Origin: Zhengitettix transpicula
Taxonomy: Eukaryota; Arthropoda; Insecta; Orthoptera; Tetrigidae
Assembly: GCA_037074705.1 (NCBI GenBank)
Contig: CM073591.1
Coordinates: forward strand, 181,127,432-181,191,431
Length of the DNA: 64,000 nucleotides
Reading direction: 5' to 3'
A model generated the notes under the pieces. That model worked only from the letters and a program-made list of their open reading frames with translations, ran no database searches and had not been told where the DNA came from. Below, piece by piece: positions 33,243-44,702 of this stretch; positions within the stretch are counted from its first letter, which is position 1, and each line of letters opens with the position of its first letter. The translations under genes and the position numbers were made by a program.

Positions 33243-34275
33243 AATGCTAATTAATTAAGACATTAATTGTAAATTTGAAAATCTAAATTGTTAGAGAAAT
33301 CCTTTGTGGCGGCGGTACAGAACACAGCAACAATGTAGCCAAGCATTGTTTCCTTTGTCGGAAGAGGTATGCGCGCTCAAAATTACGAGAGAGGGCAGTT
33401 CACATTATGATATGGTAGAGTTCAGGTTGCATTAGCAGGAAGGCTTGGTCGCAGGAAGATATTGAGAAGTTTGAGTTGACTGGAAGGTTTGGTCAAGTAC
33501 AGGTCGTATTAAAATAGACGAGATATTCTTTTAAAAAGTAAAGTTAAGTAGAAGCAGTGAGCAGTCAGACACGACAGAAATTGGTCGAGTTGAAATAGAC
33601 AAGACAATTTCAAATATTCAAAGGAAATTTGCAGAGAAATATCGAGGATTACCAACCAACAGAATTGATTGGTCCATGAACATTTTGCTCAAGACGAAAT
33701 ATTCACTTGAGCAGAACTACGAAACCTTCTAAGCACAAACAGTCTTGTGAACATAGCCGGGCAGGATTAGCAGAAGTCATCCGAGGGAGAGACGAAAAGG
33801 AGGTTCATCCTGGTTCTTGATTTTTGATCTAAAAATATTAATTTTAGAATCTGTGAGTTTTTAGAAGCAGTGCAAAACCCCGCCATAGTGTTTCGTCAAT
33901 TACAAGGTATCGTGGAATGCTGCCGTGAGTAACAATATAAAACAAATAATTATGTAAACCTAATTAAAAGATAGACGTCAGATTTCGTTTTCTTCTTTTG
34001 ATTAAAACTTGTTAATTAGAATCCATCTTTTTAGTTTAATTTTATTGACAACTAAATTTCGTCATAGTTAATTGACGAGTAAATCTTTTCTCTTTTAAAT
34101 TGGAATTTGTGTTTAAGTTGAGAAATAAACTGATTCGGCATTATCAAACCCAGTAGAGACCCTGAGATATATTTTTAAATTGTGTAATTGTGTTTAAACA
34201 TTGATAATAAATTTGTTTGTTTGTAAAGTTGAATAATTTTTCATTTAATTAACGGCCTCCTTTTTGAATAATACA
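33240..34275 (+). mobile_element. solo LTR, ATAT-inserted family (copy F2)
   Basis: The LTR starts TGTAATGCTAATTAATTAAG and ends GAATAATACA, with a perfect ATAT duplication (33236-33239 and 34276-34279). It is 1036 bp. It shares TCATCCGAG (33779-), ATGCTGCC followed by GTGAGTAAC (33917-33933), CAGATTTCGTTTTCTTC (33980-) and TTATCAAACCCAGTAGAGAC (34141-) with F1 and F3. No coding region is attached. Confidence 0.85.
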
Positions 34276-34281
34276 ATATAT

Positions 34282-34460
34282 TGTAATAAACCATAATGAT
34301 AGTAATTGAAATGATTTGACTGTCCACACGTTAAGGTATTAAAATGTGGTTACTCAATAATGAAGATAATCAATTAAATTGAACTAATAATTGAAAATAA
34401 TCTAATGAAAGGAGCATCTAATAATAAATTTGATGTAGATTCAAGACAGTGGAAATGTTT
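34282..34460 (-). repeat. truncated - strand LTR of the same group
   Basis: It begins TGTAATAAACCATAATGATA after ATAT, only six bases from the end of F2. It shares CACGTTAAGG and GAATGAAAGGAGCAT-like phrases (AATGAAAGGAGCAT at about 34404) with the 3' end of R3 at 56794-57010. The right end is lost near 34460. Confidence 0.6.
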
Positions 34461-35830
34461 GTGGCAGATGATTTTAGATCATGTGTTAGAGTGGAGGTTC
34501 CGTTAATGACTCGGACACATGAGTGGAGTTAATTAATATGCTTATTATAACCCACGGAACACCGTTGCTTCTAAACACTGGGCCAGATGGACTGGGCTCC
34601 AGATACATCATAGGTCAGGGATGGTTGAAAAGTGAAAGAAGTTGCCCTCCCCCCCCCCCCACATGATGGAGGACAGGAACACTTTGACGGTGGTGAATAC
34701 CTCCCACACATTATCCGACACCATGATGTTAATTTTGAACACAATGATATTAATGTTATAAGGATAAATACATACAATGAACTTACCTTTTGTGGTATGT
34801 TATCATTTGATCTAATAAAATTATTTGAATAACTACAATTTTATGGAATTTTTAAGCTGCATCATATATTTTCCCTGAACTAGTGATTTTTGGGTACCAT
34901 CATGGTAGTCGACAATTCCAGGAGAAGGAAGCTACAATTGGTTTTTGCTAGACAAGTCAAAATAAAATATGGAAAGGGAGAAAGTTATTACAACTTGGAG
35001 GCATTCCATCATAAGCAATGAACTTAGAATACTGAACTTTCGTGGTTAGACTTAATGTGAGTAAATCTATTTTACAGCCCCTTTGTAATGTGTGCATTTG
35101 GCCTAAATTAGGTGTATTTTCGGTATAGTGAGTGGAGGACAGAACTTATTGTCAAAATTCAGGTCATTAGAAAATATAAAAATGAGAATTGGGGCAGATT
35201 AATCAATTATTATTTTCTATTATTATCCATGTTTTGTGCTTTTATCAGTATGTTATCTAAATTACATTCATTAATATGTATTATTCTATGTGAACCAAGA
35301 TCAATGTCACATTCTGCCCTTTCTATATTTTGCATACTGACACAGCATCAGGCATTCAGTATGTGGGGATTTTCTGTAAATCTAATTTAGTTTTGGATTA
35401 ATGTTATCTGGGCATACTTTTACGCTTATTACTTGGTTCTTGTTACATGATATATTGGAGGCGTTACTAATAAAGTGGTAAGAGTAAGCTATGTACTTAT
35501 GAAATTGATATTTACCAAATGTTGATATATCCTTGATATGGGTATTAAATGATATGTCCCAATATCAAACTTCCAATAGATAAACAGACTAATGTTCAAA
35601 CATATTGTCAATTCGAAACATTCATTTGATTGGCGAAATGCTAAAATTTAAGATGTTGACACCGGGTACTATTCCAGAATTATATCAGAAAAGCTTCGTA
35701 TTAAATCTAACATCACTGCAATAACGCACAAACTCATACTTTATATCTTCCTAATGGCTCGATTTCCTTATTGTGAAGCTATCCTCCCTTTTTTTTTCTT
35801 TTCAGTTAGTCACCTGGTTTGTGCGGCGTG
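34461..35830. other. unassigned sequence, no gene recognised
   Basis: There is a C11 homopolymer near 34650. The small ORFs at 34571-34832 and 35112-35390 match nothing I know. I see no splice-supported exon. Confidence 0.4.
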
Positions 35831-36480
35831 TCGTTCTTATGGCTCTTGCGTTTTTTAACTACTGACGAAAGGTGCGGGAAGCACTGGTAACTGAGCCCGA
35901 TTCAAGGCGGGCGTATAGCTCTAGGACAAAGATGTTAGGGTGACCAGCCTTAGTTAACCGATGACGAAACCGTCATTGGCTGATCCACTCGGGTGTACGT
36001 CGCTGCCCTGGAAGTGTAAATGTCATTGGCCGATCCACTTGGTGGGAATGGGGTACGTCGTAGCCATAAAAGTGCAACTCTACCGTCGCATTGGAATGGG
36101 TCGCAATGCATGTGAATCCTTAAAAAACAATGCGTGTGGTCGACCAGAACCTACATAAAAAAATCTGGTAGTCTTAACTGTTGCCTAGTTTGCCGGGCAG
36201 CAGCTCGGCTCACGCCTGTAATCGTCGCAGTGGGTTGCGCAGAAAATTCCCTCGAGATGATATTAGCATTTCGGCCTGCGTAACTGCTACCAAAAATTAT
36301 GGAGGTTGGACAGGTCTGATACTGAAACCTCAGTAGACCCCTTGTAGAACGCCAATGGCCCTGGGAGCGCCTAACCGTTGTGGGTATATGCGCAATTCCG
36401 CGATAACTCCAAGGTGGGGGAGCCAATCACAATCCTTTCTCATAAATCCCTGAGCATCAATCAAAAGAAAGGCTTAGCCA
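35831..36480. repeat. GC-richer dispersed repeat
   Basis: A compositional island with internal near-repeats: GTCATTGGCTGATCCACTCGG (35972-) and GTCATTGGCCGATCCACTTG (36021-). The phrase CACAATCCTTTCTCATAAATCCCTGAG near 36429 reappears inverted at about 62050-62080, so at least that part is dispersed. No coding frame is recognised. Confidence 0.45.
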
Positions 36481-36527
36481 GAGTAAGGCTGAAGGACTTT
36501 CTCCCATTGCAAATTACGATAGTATAT

Positions 36528-37457
36528 TGTAATAATTAAAAAAAATTGACTTTTAATAAATAAAAAATTAATTTTAACAAACAAAAGAATTTATTGTGGC
36601 AATACTTGAAACAATTACACAAATAATTACAAATAGAATTTATCTCAGGGTCATTACTGGGTTTGATAATGGCTAATCATTTATTTAGAAATCTTATCAA
36701 CACAAATTTCAATAAAAGATTTACTCGTCAATTAACAAAGACGAAATTTACTTGTCGACGAAATTATACTAATAAGATTGATTCTACTTAACAAATTTTA
36801 TCAAAGGAAGAGAACGAAATCTGACGTCTATCTTTTAATCCGGTTTACATAATTAATTGTTTTATATTGGTACTCACGGCTGCCCAGCATTCCAGGATAC
36901 TTTTGATTTACGAAGCATTATGACGGGTTTTTGCAAAGCTTCTACTAAAACTCACAGATTCTAAAATTAATATTTTTAGAACTAAATCAGGAACCAGGAA
37001 CCTCCTATTCGTCTCTCCCTTCGGTTGACTTACTCGCGGCTGCCAAGATTAGCAGGTTTTATAGTTCTGCTTGCGTAAATGTTTTGTCTATGAGCAAAAC
37101 GTTCATGGCCCAATCAACTCTGTTGGTTGATAATCCTCGATATTTCTTTGCAAGTTCCCTTTGAATATTTGAACTGGTCTTGTCTATTTCAACTTGACCA
37201 ATTTCTGTTGTGTCTGTCTCCTTCTACTTAACTTTACTTTTAAAAAGAATATCTCGTCTATTTTAGTAAGACTTGTACTTGACCAAACCTTCCAGCCAAC
37301 TGAACAACCGTCTCGCAATTTTGAGCGCGCATTGCTTCTTCCGACAAAGAAACAATACTCTGCTACATTGTTGCTGTTGTACCGCCGTCAAGAATGTTTC
37401 TCTAACAATTTAGATTATCAATCTCCACAATTAATGTCTTTATTAATTGGCATGACA
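36528..37457 (-). mobile_element. solo LTR, ATAT-inserted family (copy R2)
   Basis: Read on the - strand it starts TGTCATGCCAATTAATAAAG and ends AATTATTACA, flanked by ATAT on both sides (36524-36527 and 37458-37461). It is 930 bp. The family motifs are present in reverse: CTACTGGG-type TTACTGGGTTTGATAATGG (36653-), GAACGAAATCTGACG (36812-), and the ATGCTGG...GTGAGTACC leader (36869-36895). The short ORF at 37194-37466 is LTR sequence. Confidence 0.85.
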
Positions 37458-37559
37458 ATATATTAGGGGATACGGGTGCTGTGTTCGGCATTCCCGTAAA
37501 CCTGAACCATGAACTCTGTGTCGTAAATAAATGGGTCAAATTCTAGCAATTGATAGATA

Positions 37560-37800
37560 CTTATAGTTCTTGCTACAGAAACATGGTTGGATGAATCAGA
37601 AAAGGATAGTGATCTGATTGGATTACACAATTTTTAGGGGAGGGGTGGAGGAGCACTCATTTTCACGAAAATAGAAATAATGATAGAATTTGTATGGCCA
37701 GATAAAGATGAGGAAATGTTAGCTATTCAGATTATGGTTACGAACGATGTAATAGTAATAATAGGTTGTTACAGACACCCAGATGATACGAAGTTGTAAA
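37560..37800 (+). pseudogene. CR1-like LINE endonuclease fragment
   Basis: Translation gives TETWLDESEKDSDLIGLH, then GRGGGALIFTK, EMLAIQIMV and GCYRHPDD. This is the metal-dependent endonuclease domain of CR1/L2-type LINEs, where ETW holds the catalytic Glu. One stop and frame change lie near 37638. A related copy is on the - strand at 61040-61300. From 37801 to 38765 no gene is recognised. Confidence 0.6.
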
Positions 37801-38765
37801 GAATAATTTTTGTGGGGCTGGGATTTTACGTTAAATCAAAAAAGTATTGACCATTAAAGAAATTTTATATGTGTATTACAGGTAAGCATGAAAAACTCTT
37901 ATCTCACGCACCTATGGTTTTTACATAGAAGAGATCTGCTTCCCGTACCAAATACGTACTGCTATTCTGTGTTGTGTTGCTTGCTGTAGCTCTCGTACCG
38001 ACGTCTCCGTATCTCACAGCCGGCAGAATGGGTTAAATGCAGTGATGACTTTAGTCAGGACCATTGCAGGCGTCGACTCAGGGGTTGACCATTGGCTAAG
38101 GCGTCGGCCTCCGGGATTGATTGCTGGCAAGCCGTCGTACTAAATTGTGTGGCTTCGATGAACTCTTCACTAACAAATTGTGGCCCCTTTCTCACGACGA
38201 TTCTGCCTCGGACTATATCAGAGGCAACAACTTGGAAACGTTTACAGCTGAATTCATGAGATTTGTAGATCGGTGACACTTAAAACGTATACACGTAACG
38301 CAATAATCACATCCACCAGCTGCGGTGAGCGCAGAACAACTGTCCAGTTTCAAAAGCTTATCACCGTTCCCTCCATTATAGCCTCCCATTCTTTTACTTA
38401 TTTTTTTCATTATTAGAAAACTTCGTCGAAATATCAGTTTCACTGATTCTTCCATTGTTACAAGAGTTATAGCACGCAGCTGCAGTTCCGTAGTCAACAA
38501 TGGCCAACTATTCTGTCATGTTGAGGCCAACAATCGAGACAGGACACGAAAATTACTTGGATGGAAATATTTATCTCCTCCACCCCCACGCACGAGCACG
38601 ATTTCGAATTCTCCAAACCACAGCAAACAACACTTCCGAGACAAAGAAAAACTAAACCAAAATACATGCGTTACAAAGCTTTCAATGCTACAGAAACTGG
38701 AAGAATTAACGCGCTTCCCGACTCTTGAAAGAAAGGTAATTATTGCGAAAAATTGGCGGCTTAGG

Positions 38766-39185
38766 GTTATGATGCTGTCTCGGTCAAAACTCCGTTTGAA
38801 TCAGTTTTGGAAGGGACCTTGAACAGAACACGTGGTCTGGTCTGAAGCTTTGATTAGTTCCTCGCCTTCTGCAAGTGGGCTTTCACTTGGATGGGGGTTT
38901 TTATCTCCAACTTCGGAGCCACCTTTAGTACTCAGTCTTGCTGCAACCATCTTCGAGTGATGGAGGACCCTGGGTACCTTATCAGTCTAATTATTTTTAT
39001 AATTATCTTTGTCTTTAACTTCATAGCGCTTTCTGTTTTATGTCCATGTCTCTGAAAGGTACATAGATACCAACAAACCCACGTTATCAACTTTCCTTTC
39101 CTGAAGTCTGCCTTTCTACACTGAAGAAATTTCTGCGTTGGATTTTCCTCCGACCTGATCCTCCTCAGCCTGCTCATTTCAGCGA
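38766..39185 (-). repeat. dispersed repeat B, - strand copy
   Basis: The reverse complement matches 62190-62610 through AAATGAGCAGGCTGAGG, AGACATGGACATAAAACAG, AAAGCGCTATGAAGTT and CTTCAGACCAGACCACGTG, about 80% identical by eye. The - strand frame 38932-39177 reads SAMKLKTKIIIKIIRLIRYP, which is partly kept in the other copy, so the source may have been coding. The element class is unknown. Confidence 0.6.
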
Positions 39186-39369
39186 TTTATTTAGAACTAA
39201 AATTCCTTTACATCCGTCTTGTTTCGATCTCTCTGATTTAGCAGGAATTACAATTAGAGCAAGAGATTTAGTAAACTACACAATGTTTGCTGTAGGTGTT
39301 AAGTTGGTCCTTGTGATTTTTCATGAAGCTGGAAAGAGTATTAGTAGATATGTAAATGATGAATATTTG

Positions 39370-39835
39370 TTATTATTTAAATAATTGTACGAATTTGTGA
39401 TTAGATATTTGTAATAAGGGGTACGAAAAAAATTTGGAATGACGAGTGACAGTAGGATATTGGATTTTGTTCAATCTAATGTCCATGTGCTTATTAATAA
39501 AATTTAAAGGGTACTGATTAGGTATTGAAATGTTCCAGACAATATTTAAGTTGTGTTGATGAAACTTGGAGTAAGAAAATAATATAGCTCTGTCTATAAG
39601 ATTGTATACCATAGCTCTGTTTTTATTTGGAGGATGATCCGAAAGAATATTGAGAACACGCCCTGCATATGTAGGTTTTTTGAATCAATTGATGTGAATG
39701 GAAGTATTGTGAATGGATACAGTAACATCAAGGGAATTAAGAGAATGTTTCAATTCTAATTCATGTGCGAACTGTAAGTTAGGACTATATTTATTGAATG
39801 TATTGAGTATAAAATACTTTCGGGTTAGAAATTTT
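39370..39835 (-). pseudogene. Penelope-like RT fragment
   Basis: On the - strand, 39796-39616 reads ELELKHSLNSLDVTVSIHN, FKKPTYAGRVLNILSDHP and PPNKNRA, continuing in the 39373-39612 frame as MVYNLIDRAILFSYSKFH and NQYPLNFINKHMD. This is the RT palm/thumb segment (FLDV...KPT.SGR.LN...HP) of Penelope-like elements. One in-frame stop (position of the usual Trp) and truncation at both ends show it is a relic. Confidence 0.7.
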
Positions 39836-40175
39836 TATTCCGCTTTTAAAAAGTAGACACTATTGGAAATTATGTAGACAGAGTTAGAAATGTAGCATAT
39901 TACGTGCCGGGTCAGAGTATTGTTAACACTATCATTCATGTTGGTTCATTATTGTTGTTACTTATTCTTGTAAAAATGATTGCTTGGGGTGATGTAGTAC
40001 ATAAAAAAAGCTCACGAGCCGCCACTGGATGTTTCAAAATATTTCAATTCTCACAGCAATTAATGTACAAACAGACACTTCGAAACTCAACAATTTCTAC
40101 CATCCCTTATTGTTACGCTAACCCTTCTGCTTTCCCATTGTCGTTGCGTTGTCTTCGCTATTAAGTTTTGTCAAC

Positions 40176-40392
40176 TGGCTAGTGCAGTTGTGTCGCTCTA
40201 GGCTCTTCTTAGCACCTGACGAACGGCACAAGGATTCCAGAAACGTGTGATATTCATATTATCACTCATTTTGTCTGTATTTGGCTATCTTTCTTATTAT
40301 TAAAATTGCAAATTCTCCGAAACTCAAATCCACCACTACTTTGTAGCGGGACAAACGTAATTAATTCATTTTTATATATTTATAAAATTGTG
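40176..40392 (+). repeat. Penelope-type terminal module, copy b
   Basis: It shares GTCGCTCTAGGCTCTTCTTAGCACCTGA with copy a (same words at 31190-31217) and the CTGACGA...GAAACG core. A tandem copy of its right half (ATATTATCACTCATTTTGTC to the ATATATTTATAAAAT end) lies at 40472-40611. Confidence 0.55.
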
Positions 40393-40612
40393 AATGGATA
40401 CAGTAACATCAAGGGAATTAAGAGAATGTTTCAATTCTAATTCATGCGCGAACTGTAAGTTGGGACTATATTATATTCATATTATCACTCATTTTGTCTG
40501 TATTTGGCTATCTTTCTTATTATTAAAATTGCAAATTCTCCGAAACTCAAATCCACCACTACTTTGTAGCGGGACAAAACGTAATTAATTCATTTTTATA
40601 TATTTATAAAAT
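40390..40612. repeat. local duplication of Penelope sequence
   Basis: GTGAATGGATACAGTAACAT to GGGACTATATT at 40390-40472 repeats 39711-39791 nearly exactly, and 40472-40611 repeats 40249-40387. So a ~220-bp composite of RT sequence plus terminal module was duplicated in direct orientation. Confidence 0.7.
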
Positions 40613-40819
40613 TCCTGTGTCCTCATTGGGAATAGCAATGTTCTACCAACTATGCCCAAACATTTCCATTAATAAACATACTTAACCGACCTAATGTAAA
40701 ACGTAAAATAATTTTCCAGTATCCACACTTAGATGTTAATCATCTAATTTTCTTTTAATATTATATTTATCAGCATTTTAATCTATAAGCTAATGTGGTA
40801 GCTTTGACATGTTATTTAC

Positions 40820-42060
40820 ATATCATACATTATGGCATGATGAGATCTCCTCCAGCGAAGAGAACTTCTAAATCTTGTCTAGAGATGTGCTGGCCATTTT
40901 CTTTTCAGTCTTCTTGTTTCATCATTTTCTAGAAGTGGTTGTAATAATGGATTTGAATGTGATTTAAGTTTTTCGTGGTGCCTAACACTCTTGATGGGCA
41001 GTTTCCATAACAGTTGGTATTTTTAAGTCATTGTGTATTTGTTCATTTGTTATGTACCCAGGGGGCGTTAACGATGGCTCTTAATATTTTAGACTGGCAT
41101 CTTTGTATTATTGCAGTATTTGACTTACTGACACATCCCCATAATTATATCCCGTAGGTCCATATTGGTATAATTATGGTTTTATATAGTAGTAGTTTAT
41201 TTTCTAAGGAGAGGTGTGATTTGCGTCCAAGTAACCAGTACATCTCTTTTTGTTTAATATCCATTTATTTTATTTGACAGAGGGTGATTTAGGTATCTCT
41301 GTGTTGTTTATAAAGATCGGTGGGCAATGTTTTTTACATAATGTAAACGTTACTTGAGACGACGTTTTTTCATTTATTTTTATTCTCCATTTCTGAAGCC
41401 ATACTTGAAGTAAGTTCATATATTTTTTGAGTGATGAAGCCTGGTTTATATCCGAATGTGAGGTTAGAACCACAGTATCATCTGCAAACGTTCCTAGGAC
41501 AATATTTTCGACCGTTGGGAGATCAGAGGTGAACAACAAATACAACAGGGGGCCTAAGACACTGCCCTGGGGAACTCCTGCATTAAGTGAATGTATAGAT
41601 GAGACGTCTTGTTTTACTCTTGTACGGAATTTTCGGTTTGTTAAGAATGATTCCAACAATTTATAGAACATATTATTTTATTTTATTTTATATAGTAAAC
41701 CCCGATGCCATACCTTATCAAATGCCTGACTTATGTCTAAGAATATTGCTGGACAATATTCTTTATTTTCGAAGGCTCTATTAATGTAATTTGTTACTTG
41801 GTGGCACTGCTGAGTTATAGAATGACTCCGTTGAAAGCCAAACTGATAATGTGGAATCCAGTCATTAGCTGTGAAGTCGGGATCAATTCTTGAAAGCAAT
41901 AATTTTTCCAGAAGTTTTGAGAGCAGACTAATGGGTCGGTAAGAAGTAACATTTTTAGGATCTTTACCAGGTTTGTTAACTAAAATTATCTCTGCTAACT
42001 TTAGTTTCTCTGGCCAATAATTTATTCTAAATATTGCGTTAAATAAATATTTTAAAACAT
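40820..42060 (-). pseudogene. Jockey-clade LINE, RT and C-terminus, younger copy
   Basis: On the - strand the reading is nearly continuous. It has YWPEKLKLAEII (near 42015), TSYRPISLLSKLLEKLLLSR (near 41930), HYQFGFQRSHS, DISQAFDKVWHRGLLYKIK (41690), then after a frameshift in an AAAAT repeat FLTNRKFRTRV, AGVPQGSVLGPLLYLL and the catalytic GTFADDTVVLTS (41440-41480). The C-terminal EMYWLLGRKSHLSLENKLLLY (about 41200) follows in a new frame. It is 5'-truncated at about 42060 and ends near 40820. It is better preserved than the other Jockey copies here. Confidence 0.85.
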
Positions 42061-42179
42061 CTTGATATTGGTTATAATGTAAAATATGTTTTTACAATGT
42101 AATTCCGTATATACGTATTGTGTTGTATAATCCACAATTTGTAAAGAAAAAAAATTGCCGAAACTGTACTCAACAGATG

Positions 42180-42475
42180 AAAAATACAGCGTCTACTGAG
42201 GACAGTGAGAGAGGACTAAAGGAGGAAGTCATGTTCTTCGTCCATAACCTCTAACCTTGTCCTTATATGTTTATCGTAGTTTTAAATTATATATTTTTGT
42301 TAAGTACAATGGTTAACTTAGTTTTAAATCATATATTATTTTGTAAAGTACAATGCCTGTTTTTTAAACGTTGTATTTGTAAAAATTATTCTTTTCATGT
42401 AATGTTATATTATGACGTATCCTATTTCCTCGACCGAGGAATAATGGAATGAATAATAAATCTAAATCTAAATCT
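42180..42475 (+). repeat. LINE-type 3' end with (AAATCT)n tail
   Basis: A segment ending GAGGAATAATGGAATGAATA is followed by TAAATCTAAATCTAAATCT. A short-period tail of this kind is typical of the 3' end of some insect LINEs. No coding part remains. Confidence 0.4.
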
Positions 42476-42479
42476 GTCC

Positions 42480-43300
42480 CCACGAAGGGACGATTGACTG
42501 GTAAAGTTATCCCAATATGAAGAAGTGACGAAATCATATCCAGCTGATTAGTGTATGTCATTGGTAAAGTTATTGTCTCAACTATGGAATTTGAAATATG
42601 CTCTGTAACCTCTGCTTCCCCTTCAGTTCATTTAAGAACAACAGCCTTCTCTTTTTGTAATATTTACCCAAAAATCAGATAGTCTGCATACACAACAATA
42701 AATAATTATTGGTAAAAATGCTGTCTTCAATATTATATTCAGAACTGTAATCAAGGTTCTTATTAAATTTGTGGTAAAAGGTCTTGGACTCTTAACCAAT
42801 ACGCAGAAGGCAACGTAATAAGTTTAAATTTATAAAATTTGGTTGTTAGATTAGATAGAAGATTGACCGCGTAAAAATGAAGATGTACATGAGAAACGTT
42901 ATTATGTGGCCGATAGTTAAATGCTAATAATAATTGAATAATTTTAATGATTCAATAAGAAGCAAATTGAATTTGGTGGAAAGAATGAGAAAATTTAAGA
43001 TTAAATAAGTAGTTGTCAATAACATTAAACGGAGGGATTAATTTTCATGACATATAATGGGAGATAATCGTTCATAATTGTAACATTGATCATTTCCTCG
43101 TATTTGTAACGCCTGCCTTTTTGATACAAAAAATTGAGACAAAAAAGTGGGATCCTTGTACCTTTCGTCAGGTACGAAGCAGAGTCTAGAGCGACACAAC
43201 TGCACTTGTCAGGTGACAAAATTCAAAAACTTTTGATGCCAGACACGTTGGGTGGTATTATCACTTTTTTGTATTCATTATTTTCAATCAGACGTAATTT
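42480..43300 (-). repeat. decayed Penelope-like sequence with terminal module copy c
   Basis: The - strand sequence 43215-43135 holds the shared module (GTCGCTCTAGACTCTGCTTC, then CCTGACGAAAGGTACAAGGA). The frame 43025-43219 next to it and the sequence to about 42580 could be Penelope N-terminal remnants, but I cannot match them to motifs with confidence. Confidence 0.35.
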
Positions 43301-43312
43301 TTTTCATTTTAT

Positions 43313-43320
43313 AAAAAAAA
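43313..43320 (-). terminator. Pol III T-run terminator of tRNA-Ala
   Basis: Eight consecutive T on the - strand start six bases after the discriminator base of the tRNA gene. This is the expected RNA polymerase III terminator and supports a transcribed gene rather than a SINE head. Confidence 0.85.
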
Positions 43321-43326
43321 TTAAGT

Positions 43327-43399
43327 TGGAGGCGCCGGGTATCGATCCCGGTACCTCTCACATGCTAAGCGAGCGCTCTACCATCTGAGCTACGCCCCC
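43327..43399 (-). tRNA. tRNA-Ala (anticodon AGC)
   Basis: The 73-nt cloverleaf is complete on the - strand. The acceptor stem GGGGGCG/CGCCTCC has the G3:U70 wobble pair that defines tRNA-Ala, with discriminator A73. The D arm (A box TAGCTCAGATGGTAGAG) and the anticodon arm with CTTAGCATG (anticodon AGC, read as IGC after deamination) are intact. The T arm is CCGGG ATCGATA CCCGG with an intact B box. There is no intron. It reads GCU/GCC/GCA Ala codons in cytosolic translation. Intact stems and the T8 terminator indicate a functional gene. Confidence 0.95.
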
Positions 43400-43684
43400 A
43401 ATATGTGTTCAATAGCTTTCTCGTTTGTTCATAACTCAACAGCACGTTGCAGGTCTTAGGCCAGGTCTGAAGAAGGCGTGGCCGCTGGGGAAAGTCTCAG
43501 AGTCTGCGCCTCTACGCCACTGGCTGGGACTTTGTACGTGTAACTGTTCTGCATCAGTCACGTCCTTTCAGTTGTTATGCATTAAATGAGAGAAGTTTTC
43601 TTTATATTTCCCTTTTATGTATTTTCTCAAACTCTTACCACGTTTTATAAATTGAAACATGTGTGTGAACGTTATATTAATTGC

Positions 43685-43910
43685 AGGCATGCTGTGGTTT
43701 AGACGCCTCGCAAACGTTCCGGGTTCGAATCCCGGCATGGGCATGAATGGTTGTGCTTGTCCTGGTCATGAAAACTTAGATAAGGTTGAGGGAAAATAGA
43801 CACTCTGAGCAGGTGTTACTCCTAAATCCAGAATGTGTCATGCAAGATGACATTATGGCAGTCGTCTCAGTAGGCCACGAACCTTAATGGGCTGTCGAGG
43901 CAAGGAGTAG
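43685..43910 (+). repeat. tRNA-derived SINE
   Basis: CCGGGTTCGAATCCCGG (43719-43735) is a perfect T-arm-like hairpin with the Pol III B box GGTTCGAATCC. The bases before it (GTGGTTTAGACGCCTCGC) resemble a decayed tRNA 5' half. The sequence after it, with GGTCATGAAAACTTAGATAA and CCACGAACCTTAATGGGC, does not continue as tRNA. That structure is a SINE head plus body. No poly-A or clear target duplication was found. Confidence 0.6.
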
Positions 43911-43954
43911 CAATAAAAGTATATTAAATGGATAAATAAATAGCCAAATAAAAG

Positions 43955-44029
43955 TGTGTAGAGGGCACTGTATATGACATCATGGGTGTAACAATGATAA
44001 TACGTAGAAAAGAGTTGACTAATCAAACT
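43955..44029 (+). repeat. 5' LTR (75 bp)
   Basis: It starts TGTGTAGAGGGCACTG and ends CTAATCAAACT, where the canonical final CA has become CT. TGACATCA at 43975-43982 corresponds to the TGACGTCA site of the 3' LTR. Confidence 0.8.
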
Positions 44030-44032
44030 TGA

Positions 44033-44043
44033 TGGCAGCGGTG
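44033..44043 (+). other. probable primer-binding site
   Basis: TGGCAGCGGTG begins three bases after the 5' LTR. It starts with TGG, complementary to the CCA end of tRNAs. The specific tRNA primer was not identified. Confidence 0.6.
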
Positions 44044-44103
44044 AAAGTTCAGGAGAGAAAATTGAGTTAATTATCTGTAGTGTGTGGTTATCAACAAAAA
44101 CAA

Positions 44104-44684
44104 ATGGAAGGCAACGGACAGAATTTAGTCGGTGCAATTAACGCATGGCAACCAACGGATTCTTTATACTTTAGTAAAGCTGCAGATGAATGGACTCGAT
44201 GTATACGACGTTTTGAAAGATATCGTATTCTTTCCGGACTTAGTTCCAAATCCGAAATTGAACAGGTTAACTTATGGGCGAACAAGATGATGATATTTTA
44301 TTGGAATTAAAAATGACGGACTACAAAAAGAACAAATACGAAGATGTAAAAAAGGCTTTCCGCGATTATTTTATTGTGAACCGTAATATTATTTACGAAC
44401 ATTTGAAACCCGATAAAAAATCGAAAATTGAAGTAGAGAGAATTTTATCGAGAAAACCGCATAACCAAGAATTTTTCAGACAAAACAGAGAAACAAATAA
44501 TGGTTGGGCAAGACCGGACAATATGAAATCTGAACGAGCTGTTGAATGTACTAAATGTGGAGGTGAAGGACATACTCCACGAAGTTGTCCCGCAAATAAA
44601 ATTTTCAGATGTGAGAGACGGAGACATCTGATTAGAATGTGTAAAAGTGCATTATCGCAAGTGGCGGCGCGAAAACTGGATTGA
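44104..44684 (+). pseudogene. gypsy gag relic with CCHC zinc knuckle
   Basis: The first frame starts MEGNGQNLVGAINAWQP and contains DEWTRCIRRFERYRILSGL. A -1/+1 shift near 44280 moves to the frame 44274-44684 with DDILLELKMTDYKKNKYEDV and FIVNRNIIYEH. The zinc knuckle CTKCGGEGHTPRSC (C-x2-C-x4-H-x4-C) lies at 44550-44591; a second one has lost a Cys. Gag would package element RNA; this copy is broken once in the coat region. Confidence 0.8.
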
Positions 44685-44702
44685 AGAATTTAAAACCTCT
44701 TT

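Noticed and set aside
43690..43760. Second tRNA gene (perfect T arm)
   Set aside because: No acceptor stem or D arm can be folded; the flanks continue as a SINE body.
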